DNA from: Steromphala cineraria
Taxonomy: Eukaryota; Mollusca; Gastropoda; Trochida; Trochidae
NCBI GenBank assembly: GCA_916613615.1
Contig: OU744734.1
Coordinates: 31,752,301-31,816,300, forward strand
Direction: 5' to 3'
Length of the DNA: 64,000 nucleotides
The notes beneath the pieces were generated by a model. That model ran no database searches and had not been told where the DNA came from. It saw only the letters and a program-made list of their open reading frames with translations. Both the position numbers and the translations under genes were made by a program. Numbering within the stretch: the stretch's first letter is position 1; each line of letters begins with the position of its first letter. Of this stretch, positions 51,063 through 61,950 are shown in pieces.

Positions 51063-52649
51063 GAGGGAAAAGCATACAACGTATTTATCTTACCGTCATG
51101 TCAGAAGAAAAAATATCCATTTAAGTTTGACTGCCGTTAAGGGATGAGCCATCACCGCATGAACGGCCTTGACCCTAAATGTAAACAAAATGGCGTCGCC
51201 CAACCCGACTGCAATGTTATGAATCGTGTTACGTAAAACTATTACACTTAACATGCTGAAAAACTATTTGATTTTAATCCTATATCATGTGCAAGTAATG
51301 CAATGTAGAATTTGGTTCCAAACAAAACTTAAAATGACGAGAAAACAAATGTATAATTAATAATCACGAAAACAGCTGATCGAACGTATGTAACCTCTGG
51401 ACACCGCGTGCGTCATTTGGTAACGTCATCTTTAATCCTATGCGACACCTCTTCTCGGAGAGGAGTTGTTGCTATGGCAGCGGGGTACATGAAATTTGTA
51501 CACCGTGAGAGGTGAGACTCGCGGTGACCATAAGATAAAACGAGTCGATCGTCAACCAATCAAAAACGAGTAATTTACTGTAAGGTAAGATAAGTGTTGT
51601 TATCCACTGATATCGTACCTCATCAATCATAATGAATACACATAATTTAGCTGATATTTTTTAACATCAGTAAAATTTACTCTCGAGGTCATAAAATAGT
51701 ATTGTCTTTGTGAGAGACGGGCCGTCATTCGTGACGTTGTACGCGTTTTCATGGAATAAGAGACCACAATGTTGCCCCACATGTGTGTTTAGTTACCCTT
51801 CTGCAGTAGGCCTACAAACTCAAGTGAAGTGAAAACCCGACGCCCGAAAGTCATATCGGCAGTATCGGGTTATTTATTGTTGAAACAAAATTCAAGGGGA
51901 CATTTCAATTATGCATATAATGCTGTCAGTATCCTACATTATAATAAACCAACCAAGCTGAAACAAGTTACTGGGGGTAACAGTTTTGCTTATTTATCTA
52001 TTTGACAACTTAATGCATTGATAAAGATCGAAGAGCACACGCGTGACAAAATTTCGTTTCCACAAATAATACCCGGAAAGGACTGTCCCTTTAATTGGAT
52101 AAAGCAATCGAACGTAGGAAGAAGCTGTGTACTTCTAGTGCACTAATTATTATCACAAGATGAAGATAACTTTAGATCTCTCTTCTGCAGTAGCGTGAAA
52201 CTGTCACTGGAAGCAATCATGTGCGCATGTTCACAAATCGCTTATCACTGCTTCCGGATATCGCCGGTTATGTTTACTGAGTGTCTCCTTTCGTTTTTCG
52301 TCATTGTGATATAATCTGTTGACGACAGTTTCCCAACTGTTGAAGTCTGATCAACCTTAGTCTTCTGAAGCTAAAACATGGTTGAAGCAGCTCTCCGCCA
52401 CTCATATCGGTAGGATACACAAGGTAACGAAGAACTTGTCTGGCGACAGTTTCTAAAAACTAAAAAGTGTGCATGTCACACAGTAGACAGTCTAGACCAG
52501 GCAAGTCTACTGTAGATCTAATCTAAAGCGATAGAGCAGAGTGCAGTATATATTGTAAACAGTTAGATCGCAATAATATCAGTGGTAGCGGACCGTTTGG
52601 TTTTCATGCGGGAAAGTATCAAGTATGGATAGTGACCCTATTATCGTGG
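51063..52649. other. Right-arm start plus unassigned 1.5-kb segment
   Basis: 51,063-51,120 still matches the left arm in reverse (CATACAACGTATTTATCTTA, with the partner near 49,550-49,590). From about 51,121 to 52,649 the homology is absent, and it resumes at TCTTATCCAAGCGGGCAAGG. This implies a further insertion of about 1.5 kb. I could not find its terminal repeats, apart from a 7-bp TATCCAT/ATGGATA pair near its edges. No gene is recognised. A short frame at 52,378 (ATGGTTGAAGCAGC, followed by CGGTAGG) could imitate a first exon but has no support. Confidence 0.5.
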
Positions 52650-53153
52650 TGAATTTATTTTATTCTTATCCAAGCGGGCAAGGATATGCCGGGTATTAAA
52701 GTTTGCATGGGAATTACAGTTTTTCTAAAAATAACTCGCATTTTGATTGGTTGACGGACCTTTTTTGCATCTATTCATGATTCGCTTGGATCTTCTATTT
52801 CAGTTGATAGATATAGATGAAAAATCTTATAAATACTTAAATTGCGAAAGTCACATATTACTACATCATTTGCAAGGGCGGATCCAGGATTTTTGAAAGG
52901 GGGGGGGTCCCAAAATAATTTTTCTCCACTCAGTGGGGGGGGGAGTTCCACGACCCGTTATACATGGATTTGAAAGGGGGGGGTCAGGACCCCCTGGACC
53001 CCCCCCCTGGATCCGCTAGTGATTTGTAATCGTAAATCAAGACCTTCTGATGTTTTCTTTGCCGTAAATACAAGTCTAAATCTTCAAGGCGGCGCTAGTT
53101 TGGAGAGTTGCCTAGCGAACTATCGTAATGTCATAGCTCTATGACGTCATTAA
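52650..53153. repeat. Right arm, inner part, of the large inverted repeat
   Basis: This part is the reverse complement of 49,187-49,530 once the 147-bp MITE is removed. Shared stretches include CCGGGTATTAAAGTTTGCAT and ATCAAGACCTTCTGATGTTT. The left arm has a 9-bp addition (ACCATTATG) relative to this arm. The arm stops at TTAA (53,150-53,153), where the next element is inserted. Confidence 0.82.
52873..53019. mobile_element. 147-bp hAT-like MITE
   Basis: The ends are CAAGGGCGGATCCAGG and CCTGGATCCGCTAG, with GCGGATCCAGG perfectly inverted, followed inside by long G runs on one side and C runs on the other. The flanks TCATTTG (52,866-52,872) and TGATTTG (53,020-53,026) form a 7-8-bp target duplication with one mismatch. 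The left arm of the inverted repeat has no insert at the matching place (near 49,305). Size, short TIR and 8-bp-class duplication suit a hAT-derived MITE. The family call is an inference. Confidence 0.75.
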
Positions 53154-53904
53154 AGGGGCACAATGCGCTCGCGGGTCAAAGCAAATTGACCACCGTTAAT
53201 GAGACCGTTACGTAATTGATTTAGCGGGTAGCAAGGTCACGTGGTGAAGACTGGGCACTGGCTCAGCGAGATGCGGTCGTAGTTTTGACAGGGGAATCCC
53301 CTTCATGACCGATTTTTTTCAGGGAAAAAAACTTCGTGGAGGTCTTTAAATTTTCATTTAATATTGTGAATATATATTATATAGTTTGATGTAATATTTA
53401 CAAAGTATCTACTCAGTTTATTTATACAAGACATAACATCGATCGTATTTATACATTGGATGTACAATTATTCTCCTTTGAATTTGTATACTATCATTTA
53501 CAATGATAATTTATTGCTTATATGAACTTATTTCACAATTTGTCATTCTATACGAAACACTGTTTTTCATTACGAACCTGTAAAAATCCCATCTACGAAC
53601 CCGTTTCCTCTACGAATAAACCTACACAAAGGTATGGTTGCTTCTCTTTCATCTTATTATATTTTTTTTAAGAAATATTGAATGAGGGGGGGGGGTATTT
53701 CCTTAACTCGTATTGAACACGATAAAAACATATACCTGCTAGAAGCATCCATGTATATGATCCACTGTATTTGTTAACATCATACATGATCCATCAAGGT
53801 TTAACATATAGTGATGAAGGGGAGTCCTATGAAATAAATTTACATTCTTTTTCTGCTTTTCATTGGTCGGATTATATTCTTCAATATCATTGGTTAACAT
53901 TTTG

Positions 53905-54060
53905 TCTGCAGAAAGGTGCCAGGACAATTGGCGGTCCCTGCCATGTACGAATACGTTAGTCACTAGTCTAGACATTCGGTCTGCAGTAAGATACCAAGAC
54001 AGTCGGCGGTCACTGTTATGTACAAATTCGTTGGTCACTAGGCCAGACAATCTGTCGCCT
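53905..54060. repeat. Two-copy imperfect direct repeat of about 75 bp
   Basis: TTTTGTCTGCAGAAAGGTGC... is followed by TTCGGTCTGCAGTAAGATAC..., each running through GGCGGTC, TGTAC and TTAGTCACTAG or TTGGTCACTAG. It explains the repeated blocks in the minus-strand frame at 53,739-54,050. It has no recognised function. Confidence 0.65.
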
Positions 54061-54494
54061 ATTGTGATGACAAGTTAGTTAGTGCCCGGACAGTTATGTC
54101 ACTGTTTACATCATACGACTAGACATTTCGCACTTTCATTGCTATAGATACACAACGTATAAAATGACAGGTGTCCGGTCGTCATAAAGGAAAATTACAG
54201 AGATAGATAAGGTGGTACTAACGAGATGTATATTTTATCAATGTATTGGGTGTGATTACAGTGATTACAAATATCAGCGATGTATTTTATTATCCTCACA
54301 ATTAAACAAGTAAAAATAGTCCTGTTTATTTCACTGCCTGAAATCCAAGGAGACATTACTGTTTATGATACCTGTTAAAGAAAGATGATAAATATTTGAT
54401 CTATTTGAAACATTTAGACAAAGATTAAATCTTAATTCAATTTAACAACAGCAACGCACATTCATAAACAAAATCTTTATGAAAGGTTATAATC

Positions 54495-55094
54495 GGTGTT
54501 CGGTAAAAAAAAGTCCCTGTAAAAAGTCCTAATTTTGCCTAGGAAATATGTTCTCGGAAAAAAGTCCTATTTGTAAAACCCAAAGATTTTGATTAAAAAG
54601 TTCATTTACATGTACTTTGTATATGATTCAACATACATTTATGATATCGTGATATTTGTGACATTTCTGAATCACATTAATATTTCAACAAAACATCAAC
54701 AAATTTATCACTTTGAACCAATCAATGGTTCGCCCGGCCCGATCCAGTCAGCTAAAATCACACATTCAAGTCGTTGAGTTCTTCAATACAATTACAAGCT
54801 CTCAATTTAAATCCTTAATTAGTTATCGTAACATCCTTCATGGCTAAATTTAATAATTTAATCCATGTATTTAAAGTCATTATACATAAACACTTCATAC
54901 TTTCTTTACAATATCAATTGCAAAGATTACTTTGTCAGTTAAAACAAACATAGTTTTCAATTATTAATACTCAAGGATGCATTCTTTACAAAAACTTTGA
55001 TGTCAAGATCAATGTAATCTGTTTTTACGATAAAAGGACTTTTTCCTGAGGACTTTTTTCTGGGTTTTTTTCCGAGGACTTTTTACCTATAATC
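54495..55094. mobile_element. 600-bp nested element with AAAAAGTCC ends
   Basis: TTATAATC at 54,487-54,494 and 55,095-55,102 looks like an 8-bp target duplication. The ends carry related inverted sequence: GGTAAAAAAAAGTCC on the left and GGACTTTTTACC on the right. Extra copies of AAAAGTCCT lie just inside (54,521-54,575 and, inverted, 55,028-55,080). The interior is AT-rich, and the frame at 54,589-54,777 has no recognisable domain. The eight-base duplication suggests a hAT-class mover, but the TIR is loose, so this is a tentative call. Confidence 0.55.
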
Positions 55095-55546
55095 TTATAA
55101 TCAACCTTTTATCCTCAATCCACGTCGGCGACATCACCGTAAGGTGAAAGAAGACGTTAAACTCCAACCCAAAAACAACAATATTTTATCCTCAACGGAC
55201 ATTTTTCAACGACTTGGCATGTGATATTGAACTCAAAAATTTGTCTATTACCTCATGATAAACTCACGAAGATATATTAGTGAATGTTTTAATTTTTGGT
55301 ACGTAATAAGTTTGCAGATGTTACTGGGTATGCCTAGTATTGAAGTTTGATTGGACATAAGGATGATTTTATTCGGCCATATTGTTTGGACTTATAAACG
55401 GTTGAGTACCGCGCGAGTAGGGCGCTGCGCAAAACAAACATCGCTGAGTAGTGGTCACGCTGATTGAGATTTCCGACCTCGTTACGCTTGGCTAATTAAG
55501 CTTTTCCAACAAATAATTAATTAACCCGCGAGCGCATTGTGCCCCT

Positions 55547-55808
55547 TTAAACATGACGTCAAACAGTGACGTCATACATTCCTCACTAGGTTGGTCAAAC
55601 ATAACGAAAGCTAGCAACGTCTTACTTTTTCTTTCTGGTTGTGCGCACTCAATAAAAAAGATTTTTTATGATATGAGACAATATTTTTTTTGATATAATG
55701 CGACATCAATATAATAAACTATTTCAAATTAGATTGTGAGTTGTGAACTACTTAGAGCCGCCCATCCTGAAGTAGTGAGCAAGATTATGAATGGCGTATG
55801 AGTACAAT
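55547..55808. repeat. Right arm, outer part, of the large inverted repeat
   Basis: This part is the reverse complement of 48,011-48,235 joined to 49,147-49,186, that is, of the left arm without its 911-bp insertion. Matching landmarks are GCCCATCCTGAAGTAGTGAG, AATAAACTATTTCAAAT and AAAGCTAGCAACGTCTTACT. The outer limit is GGCGTATGA. Beyond it (CCGGCCGAGCG onward) there is no match to the left flank. Confidence 0.85.
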
Positions 55809-55960
55809 TTGTACTTTACCGGCCGAGCGTATTTTTTTATGTTTCTCATTTTCCCCCCGTTTTTACACATCAAAATTATCTTGGGTAGGAAAAAGAATAA
55901 CCAACTCAATGCTCAGAATTACAGATTATCTGTCCATCGTGAATTATTTTGTCAAACTCT

Positions 55961-58900
55961 TCGGTGCATCAATGTGACTGCGGCATGAAGCACAAGACTT
56001 ACAGATAGAGGAGGACTTTTGGTGCAGCAAAGTGACTGCGATATGAAGCACAAGACTGACAGATAGAGGAGGACTCTCGGTGCAACAATGTGACTGCGGT
56101 ATGAAGCACAAGACTGACAGATAGAGGAGGACTTTTGGTGCAGCAAAGTGACTGCGATATGAAGCACAAGACTGACAGATAGAGGAGGACTCTCGGTGCA
56201 ACAATGTGACTGCGGTATGAAGCACAAGACTGACAGATAGAGGAGGACTCTCAGTGCAACAATGTGACTCCGGTATGAAGCACACGACTGGCAGATAGAG
56301 GAGGACTCTCGGTGCAGCAAAGTGACTGCGGTATGAAGCACACGACTGGCAGAAAGAGGAGGACTCTCGGTGCAGCAAAGTGAGTCATAAGTGACTGCGA
56401 TATGAAGCACAAGACTGACGGATAGAGGAGGACTCTCGGTGCAGCAATGTGACTGCGATATGAAGCACAAGACTGACAGATAGAGGAGGACTCTCGGTGC
56501 AGCAAAGTGACTGCGGTATGAAGCACACGACTGGCAGATAGAGGAGGACTCTCGGTGCACCAAAGTGACTGCAGTATGAAGCACACGACTGGCAGATAGA
56601 GGAGGACTCTCGGTGCAGCAATGTGACTAGAGTATGAAGCACACGACTGACAGATAGAGGAGGACTCTCGGTGCAGCAATGTGACTGCGGTATGAAGCAC
56701 ACGACTGGCAGATAGAGGAGGACTCTCGGTGCAACAATGTGACTCCGGTATGAAGCACATGACTGGCAGATAGAGGAGGACTCTCGGTGCACCAAAGTGA
56801 GTCATAAGTGACTGCGATATGAAGCACAAGACTGACAGATAGAGGAGGACTCTCGGTGCAGCAAAGTGACTGCGATATGAAGCACAAGACTGACAGATAG
56901 AGGAGGACTCGCGGTGCAGCAAAGTGACTGCGGTATGAAGCACACGACTGACAGATAGAGGAGGACTCTCGGTGCACCAAAGTGACTGCGGCATGAAGCA
57001 CACGACTGACAGATAGAGGAAGACTCTCGGTGCAGCAAAGTGACTGCGGCATGAAGCACACGACTGACAGATAGAGGAGGACTCTCGGTGCACCAAAGTG
57101 ACTGCGGCATGAAGCACACGACTGACAGATAGAGGAGGACTCTCGGTGCAGCAATGTGACTGCGGTATGAAGCACACGACTGACAGATAGAGGAGGACTC
57201 TCTGTGCAGCAATGTGACTGCAGTATGAAGCACACGACTGACAGATAGAGGAGGACTCTCGGTGCAGCAAAGTGACTCCGGTATGAAGCACACGACTGAC
57301 AGATAGAGGAGGACTCTCGGTGCAGCAAAGTGACTCCGGTATGAAGCACACGACTGGCAGATAGAGGAGGACTCTCGGTGCAGCAAAGTGACTGCGGTAT
57401 GAAGCACACGACTGGCAGAAAGAGGAGGACTCTCGGTGCAGCAAAGTGAGTCATAAGTGACTGCGATATGAAGCACAAGACTGACGGATAGAGGAGGACT
57501 CTCGGTGCAGCAATGTGACTGCGATATGAAGCACAAGACTGACAGATAGAGGAGGACTCTCGGTGCAGCAAAGTGACTGCGGTATGAAGCACACGACTGG
57601 CAGATAGAGGAGGACTCTCGGTGCACCAAAGTGACTGCAGTATGAAGCACACGACTGGCAGATAGAGGAGGACTCTCGGTGCAGCAATGTGACTAGAGTA
57701 TGAAGCACACGACTGACAGATAGAGGAGGACTCTCGGTGCAGCAATGTGACTGCGGTATGAAGCACACGACTGGCAGATAGAGGAGGACTCTCGGTGCAA
57801 CAATGTGACTCCGGTATGAAGCACATGACTGGCAGATAGAGGAGGACTCTCGGTGCACCAAAGTGAGTCATAAGTGACTGCGATATGAAGCACAAGACTG
57901 ACAGATAGAGGAGGACTCTCGGTGCAGCAAAGTGACTGCGATATGAAGCACAAGACTGACAGATAGAGGAGGACTCGCGGTGCAGCAAAGTGACTGCGGT
58001 ATGAAGCACACGACTGACAGATAGAGGAGGACTCTCGGTGCACCAAAGTGACTGCGGCATGAAGCACACGACTGACAGATAGAGGAAGACTCTCGGTGCA
58101 GCAAAGTGACTGCGGCATGAAGCACACGACTGACAGATAGAGGAGGACTCTCGGTGCACCAAAGTGACTGCGGCATGAAGCACACGACTGACAGATAGAG
58201 GAGGACTCTCGGTGCAGCAATGTGACTGCGGTATGAAGCACACGACTGACAGATAGAGGAGGACTCTCGGTGCAGCAATGTGACTGCAGTATGAAGCACA
58301 CGACTGACAGATAGAGGAGGACTCTCGGTGCAGCAAAGTGACTCCGGTATGAAGCACACGACTGACAGATAGAGGAGGACTCTCGGTGCAGCAAAGTGAC
58401 TCCGGTATGAAGCACACGACTGACAGATAGAGGAGGACTCTCGGTGCAGCAATGTGACTGCGGTATGAAGCACAAGACTGACAGATAGAGGAGGACTCTC
58501 GGTGCAGCAAAGTGACTGTGGTATGAAGCACACGACTGGCAGATAGAGGAGGACTCTCGGTGCAGCAAAGTGACTAGAGTATGAAGCACACGACTGACAG
58601 ATAGAGGAGGACTCTCGGTGCAGCAATGTGACTGCAGTATGAAGCACACGACTGACAGATAGAGGAGGACTCTCGGTGCAGCAAAGTGACTGCGGTATGA
58701 AGCACACGACTGACAGATAGAGGAGGACTCTCAGTGCAACAATGTGACTGCGGTATGAAGCACAAGACTGACAGATAGAGGAGGACTCTCGGTGCAGCAA
58801 AGTGACTCCGGTATGAAACACAAGACTGACAGATAGAGGAGGACTCTCGGTGCAGCAAAGTGACTGCGGTATGAAGCACACGACTGACAGATAGAGGAGG

Positions 58901-59046
58901 ACTCTCGGTGCAGCAATGTGACTGCAGTATGAAGCACACGACTGACAGATAGAGGAGGACTCTCGGTGCAGCAAAGTGACTCCGGTATGAAGCACAAGAC
59001 TGACAGATAGAGGAGGACTCTCGGTGCAGCACAGTGACTGCGGCAT
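55961..59046. repeat. 58-bp minisatellite, about 53 copies
   Basis: The unit reads TGACTGCGGTATGAAGCACA, then CGACTGACAGATAGAGGAGG, then ACTCTCGGTGCAGCAAAG. Copies differ at a few positions (CACAAGACTG or CACACGACTG; GACAGAT or GGCAGAT; GCAGCAAAG, GCAACAATG or GCACCAAAG). The minus strand of the consensus has no stop triplet in any frame. Overlapping minus-strand frames of up to 634 residues therefore result, cycling through HRESSSICQSCASYRSH, APRVLLYLSVVCFIPQS and CCTESPPLSVSRVLHTAVT. Stops appear only at variant units (GACTAGAGT, and the GAGTCATAAGT insertion). Coding is not supported: the 58-bp unit shifts frame each copy. Confidence 0.96.
56381..58512. repeat. 1,066-bp higher-order duplication inside the 58-bp array
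   Basis: An 11-bp insertion (GAGTCATAAGT) occurs at about 56,381, 56,798, 57,447 and 57,864. The pattern repeats with an offset of 1,066 bp, equal to 18 units of 58 bp plus two 11-bp insertions. The copies are almost identical; a visible difference is CTCTCTGTGC near 57,208 against CTCTCGGTGC near 58,274. This is a recent block duplication. The exact end of the second copy is approximate. Confidence 0.85.
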
Positions 59047-59780
59047 AACTGTGAGTTGGCAGTCACAGTCTTGAGTCTGATATGTGTCACTGAAGGCACC
59101 CCATACCAACAGATGCCAGACAAAACAAGGCATGCTGTCATGGTGATTAGCAGGCACCAATGAAGGAGCGAGAATGTTACATGTAAGACTTTCTTGCAGA
59201 AAATATTTCCTGTAATTGTGTGCATTCCAAGACTGTTTTTAGTTGAGGCATGCAACTGTTTTGCAAGCCAACATGACCTCTTTTCTAACATTACACTGGA
59301 TAGCTCTGAAGATGTGTACATTGATTTCTATAACTTTTAAACTGGTAAATTGTAGGAATTAAACCTTGATATATGTGTGTCATTATTATCAACAAAGATC
59401 ATTAACAAGAAATTAAAAATATAAGATGGAATGAATAATTTTGAATATTAAACGAATATAGTAAAAAGAAATGTTTCACAAATCAGAAAAGATTTAGCTG
59501 GCCATAAAAGATTTGTTATTGTAACTTTAAATCTTAAGTAAAAGATTAGATCTTTATTAATTAGAACAAGAAAATCAGTATGAAACGGTTTTAGGAGATT
59601 ATAGACAAAGTAAGATAACTCATCAAGTCATAAGAGATTATGTTTGGACAAGCTGTACAGCAGCTGTCTGTTGATTCACTTTTCAGTAAGTTTGAAACCT
59701 GTAAATATTTTATTTTCAGCTTCACTTGCTCAAAAGAGCTGAAACATTTTGTACAGGTACCTTGGCTGTTTGTTGTTGTG
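59047..59780. other. Unique AT-rich spacer beside the 58-bp array
   Basis: No gene was found. The minus strand from about 59,321 is open into the 58-bp repeats (frame 58,731-59,321, with a hydrophobic stretch CKKVLHVTFSLLHWCLLITM) and from 59,160 in another frame. Each has only 40-100 non-repeat residues before the repeats and no recognisable domain. The rest is plain AT-rich DNA. Confidence 0.5.
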
Positions 59781-60052
59781 GTCAATCCTGAGACTTTTCA
59801 TCAGGAAGTGAGTGAGTGAATGATTGAGTTGGTGTTAATTAGTTACCGTAATTATAGAACCCTTCTTCTTCTTGGTTTCCTGAGGACTTTATCTTTATAT
59901 TAGTATGAATGATTATTACGAAGACGAGATTTTAACCCTATCTACTAGCTGCTCATCAACAGTTAACCAGAGCTCTTGATGTTGTCAATCCTGAGACTTT
60001 TCATCAGGAAGTGAGTGAGTGAATGAATGAGTGAGCTGGTGTTAATTAGTTA
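59781..60052. repeat. Pair of 65-69-bp direct repeats
   Basis: GTCAATCCTGAGACTTTTCA, followed by TCAGGAAGTGAGTGAGTGAA and ending GGTGTTAATTAGTTA, occurs at 59,781-59,845 and 59,984-60,052, with a 4-bp length difference in the GAGTGAATGA tract. The intervening 138 bp is unique. It could be a small dispersed repeat inserted twice or a local duplication. Confidence 0.85.
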
Positions 60053-61228
60053 GAGGAAAGTTGTAAAAACCTATATATTGTTTTAATCTTGTTTCTTTGC
60101 CAGATTATTATTTGGACAAACTTTTGTATTTTGATACTGAGCCTGTATTTTGAATTTTTTGATGGTTCATGAGTTATCTCCCTTTGCAGTTAAACTTTCA
60201 ATGTCTCAAAAACTAAGGGAGTCAATTTCACAAAACTTTCACCAAAATGTAAGAAACAATATTTCCCATTGAATGAAGCCATAGAGGCTTTTGACAGTAT
60301 TAATATAATTTTGTATGTTAAAAAACAACAAGAAATGTTGGTACAACTGCAGTTGTTATGGTACGTATCTTTGAAAATCTTCTTCTCAGTAATGGCTATA
60401 TTATCAGTAGGGTCAGAAATATATATACAACAGTTGTATGTACAACATGAAAGTTTTTTATATGACATCATCAAGCATCTTAGCACTAAGAGATTTGAGA
60501 CACTTGTTGAATTATTAAATGAACATTTAATATATTAAATTTTGGTTCTTGTCTCAGGGCATAATAGATAAAAGTTTTTATGTGACATGAAAAGGCATCC
60601 TGGCACTAAAAGATTTGAAACAAATATATGCTAACAGTTGCATTCTAAAATAAATTACAAATTCAACTGTTAAGATTATACTCCAATATCTAAAAATTAA
60701 TTCACTGATAAACTTTATAGCTATTAAACAAAGTCCTTACAATAACTAACAGGGCCATTTATAGATTATTACAATTTCTGTTGAAAAATGTCACAACACT
60801 AAGTTATGAATGACAATTTTTGGGGAAACTTATGCTAAATGTGATACATACAGGTTTACAAAGTGAAGAAAATGATAACAGTTTTGTTCAAATTAATTTG
60901 TCTGTGTTCACATCTGAAGAGTTGTGGCTTGGTCTTCATTCTGAAACAATAAACAAATGTTTGTTCAATCACTTAGGATGCCCGCCTTATACATGAATCA
61001 CACTTTAATTGCATAAATAGAAATTAATTAAGAACAGAAATGCAATGTAGCTCTAATCTGTAAATAAATTGGTCAGAAGTCATTGATCAATCTGTTTGTT
61101 TATTTAGCACTTCAGTTTACTTTAATGACACTGCCTTGCTATTCCTGTTAGTTCCCTTATGTTGTGAGGTCTGTGTATTGTAAGCTTCAGTGATCACCTT
61201 ACATAAAAAATTTGAATACATTCCTTCA
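60053..61228. other. AT-rich spacer with a weak local direct repeat
   Basis: Imperfect direct copies at about 60,449-60,500 and 60,572-60,622 share AAAGTTTTT, TGACAT, AAGCATC or AGGCATC, GGCACTAA and AGATTTGA. Two opposing frames (60,190-60,486 minus and 60,269-60,538 plus) overlap each other and are probably chance. From about 60,990 the sequence belongs to the duplicated block described separately. Confidence 0.55.
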
Positions 61229-61950
61229 ATGAATGGAAAGAGAACAAGGACAGAACAACTGATGAATGGCAAGAGAACAAGGACAGAACAACTGAATGGC
61301 AAGAGAACAAGGACAGAACAACTGATGAATGGCAAGAGAACAAGGACAGAACAACTGAATGGCAAGAGAACAAGGACAGAACAACTGATGAATGGCAAGA
61401 GAACAAGGACAGAACAACTGAATGGCAAGAGAACAAGGACAGAACAACTGATGAATGGCAAGAGAACAAGGACAGAACAACTGAATGGCAAGAGAACAAG
61501 GACAGAACAACTGAATGGCAAGAGAACAAGGACAGAACAACTGATGAATGGCAAGAGAACAAGGACAGAACAATGAATGGAAAGAGAACAAGGACAGAAC
61601 AATGAATGGAAAGAGAACAAGGACAGAACAATGAATGGAAAGAGAACAAGGACAGAACAATGAATGGAAAGAGAACAAGGACAGAACAATGAATGGAAAG
61701 AGAACAAGGACAGAACAATGAATGGAAAGAGAACAAGGACAGAACAATGAATGGAAAGAGAACAAGGACAGAACAATGAATGGAAAGAGAACAAGGACAG
61801 AACAATGAATGGAAAGAGAACAAGGACAGAACAATAAATGGAAAGAGAACAAGGACAGAACAATGAATGGAAAGAGAACAAGGACAGAACAATGAATGGA
61901 AAGAGAACAAGGACAGAACAATGAATGGAAAGAGAACAAGGACAGAACAA
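61229..61950. repeat. 29/30/33-bp minisatellite in two phases
   Basis: The first part (to about 61,572) has 11 units alternating mainly 33 and 30 bp, with the core AATGGCAAGAGAACAAGGAC followed by AGAACAACTG. It keeps a plus-strand frame (repeats NGKRTRTEQL and MNGKRTRTEQL). The second part has 13 units of exactly 29 bp, with the core AATGGAAAGAGAACAAGGAC followed by AGAACAATG, and it loses that frame at once. The 29-bp unit has no stop triplet on the minus strand, which gives three overlapping minus frames of 237-277 residues. I judge these to be non-coding. Confidence 0.95.

Larger units (their letters stand above)
53154..55546. mobile_element. 2.39-kb TTAA-flanked element (piggyBac-like, non-autonomous)
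   Basis: The ends AGGGGCACAATGCGCTCGCG plus GGT and their exact inverse form 23-bp perfect TIRs. TTAA stands on both sides (53,150-53,153 and 55,547-55,550). The left arm of the enclosing inverted repeat keeps the empty site (GATTAATGACGTCA, one TTAA, near 49,183-49,186). A TTAA duplication is the hallmark of piggyBac-type transposition. The termini are not the classical CCCTAG form, so the family is inferred. There is no transposase: the longest frames (53,739-54,050 minus, 54,589-54,777 plus) are short and repeat-derived. It contains a younger 600-bp element. Confidence 0.87.

Noticed and set aside
52378..52415. Possible first coding exon (ATGGTTGAAGCAGC followed by CGGTAGG)
   Set aside because: There is only a chance-level start and a GT. 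No downstream exon or promoter was found.
55115..55190. Possible SINE or retroposon tail (CACCGTAAGGTGAAAGAAGA, GTTAAACTCC)
   Set aside because: It resembles conserved tails I associate with invertebrate short retroposons, but no A/B box head, poly(A) or target duplication could be placed.
56251..59160. Long minus-strand frames (282-634 residues) as a repeat protein gene
   Set aside because: All three frames are open because the 58-bp unit lacks stop triplets, and the frame changes with each unit. There is no domain, and no splice or start evidence.
61117..61950. Minus-strand frames of 237-277 residues and a plus-strand frame of 128 residues as genes
   Set aside because: They are overlapping read-outs of a minisatellite in several frames at once.
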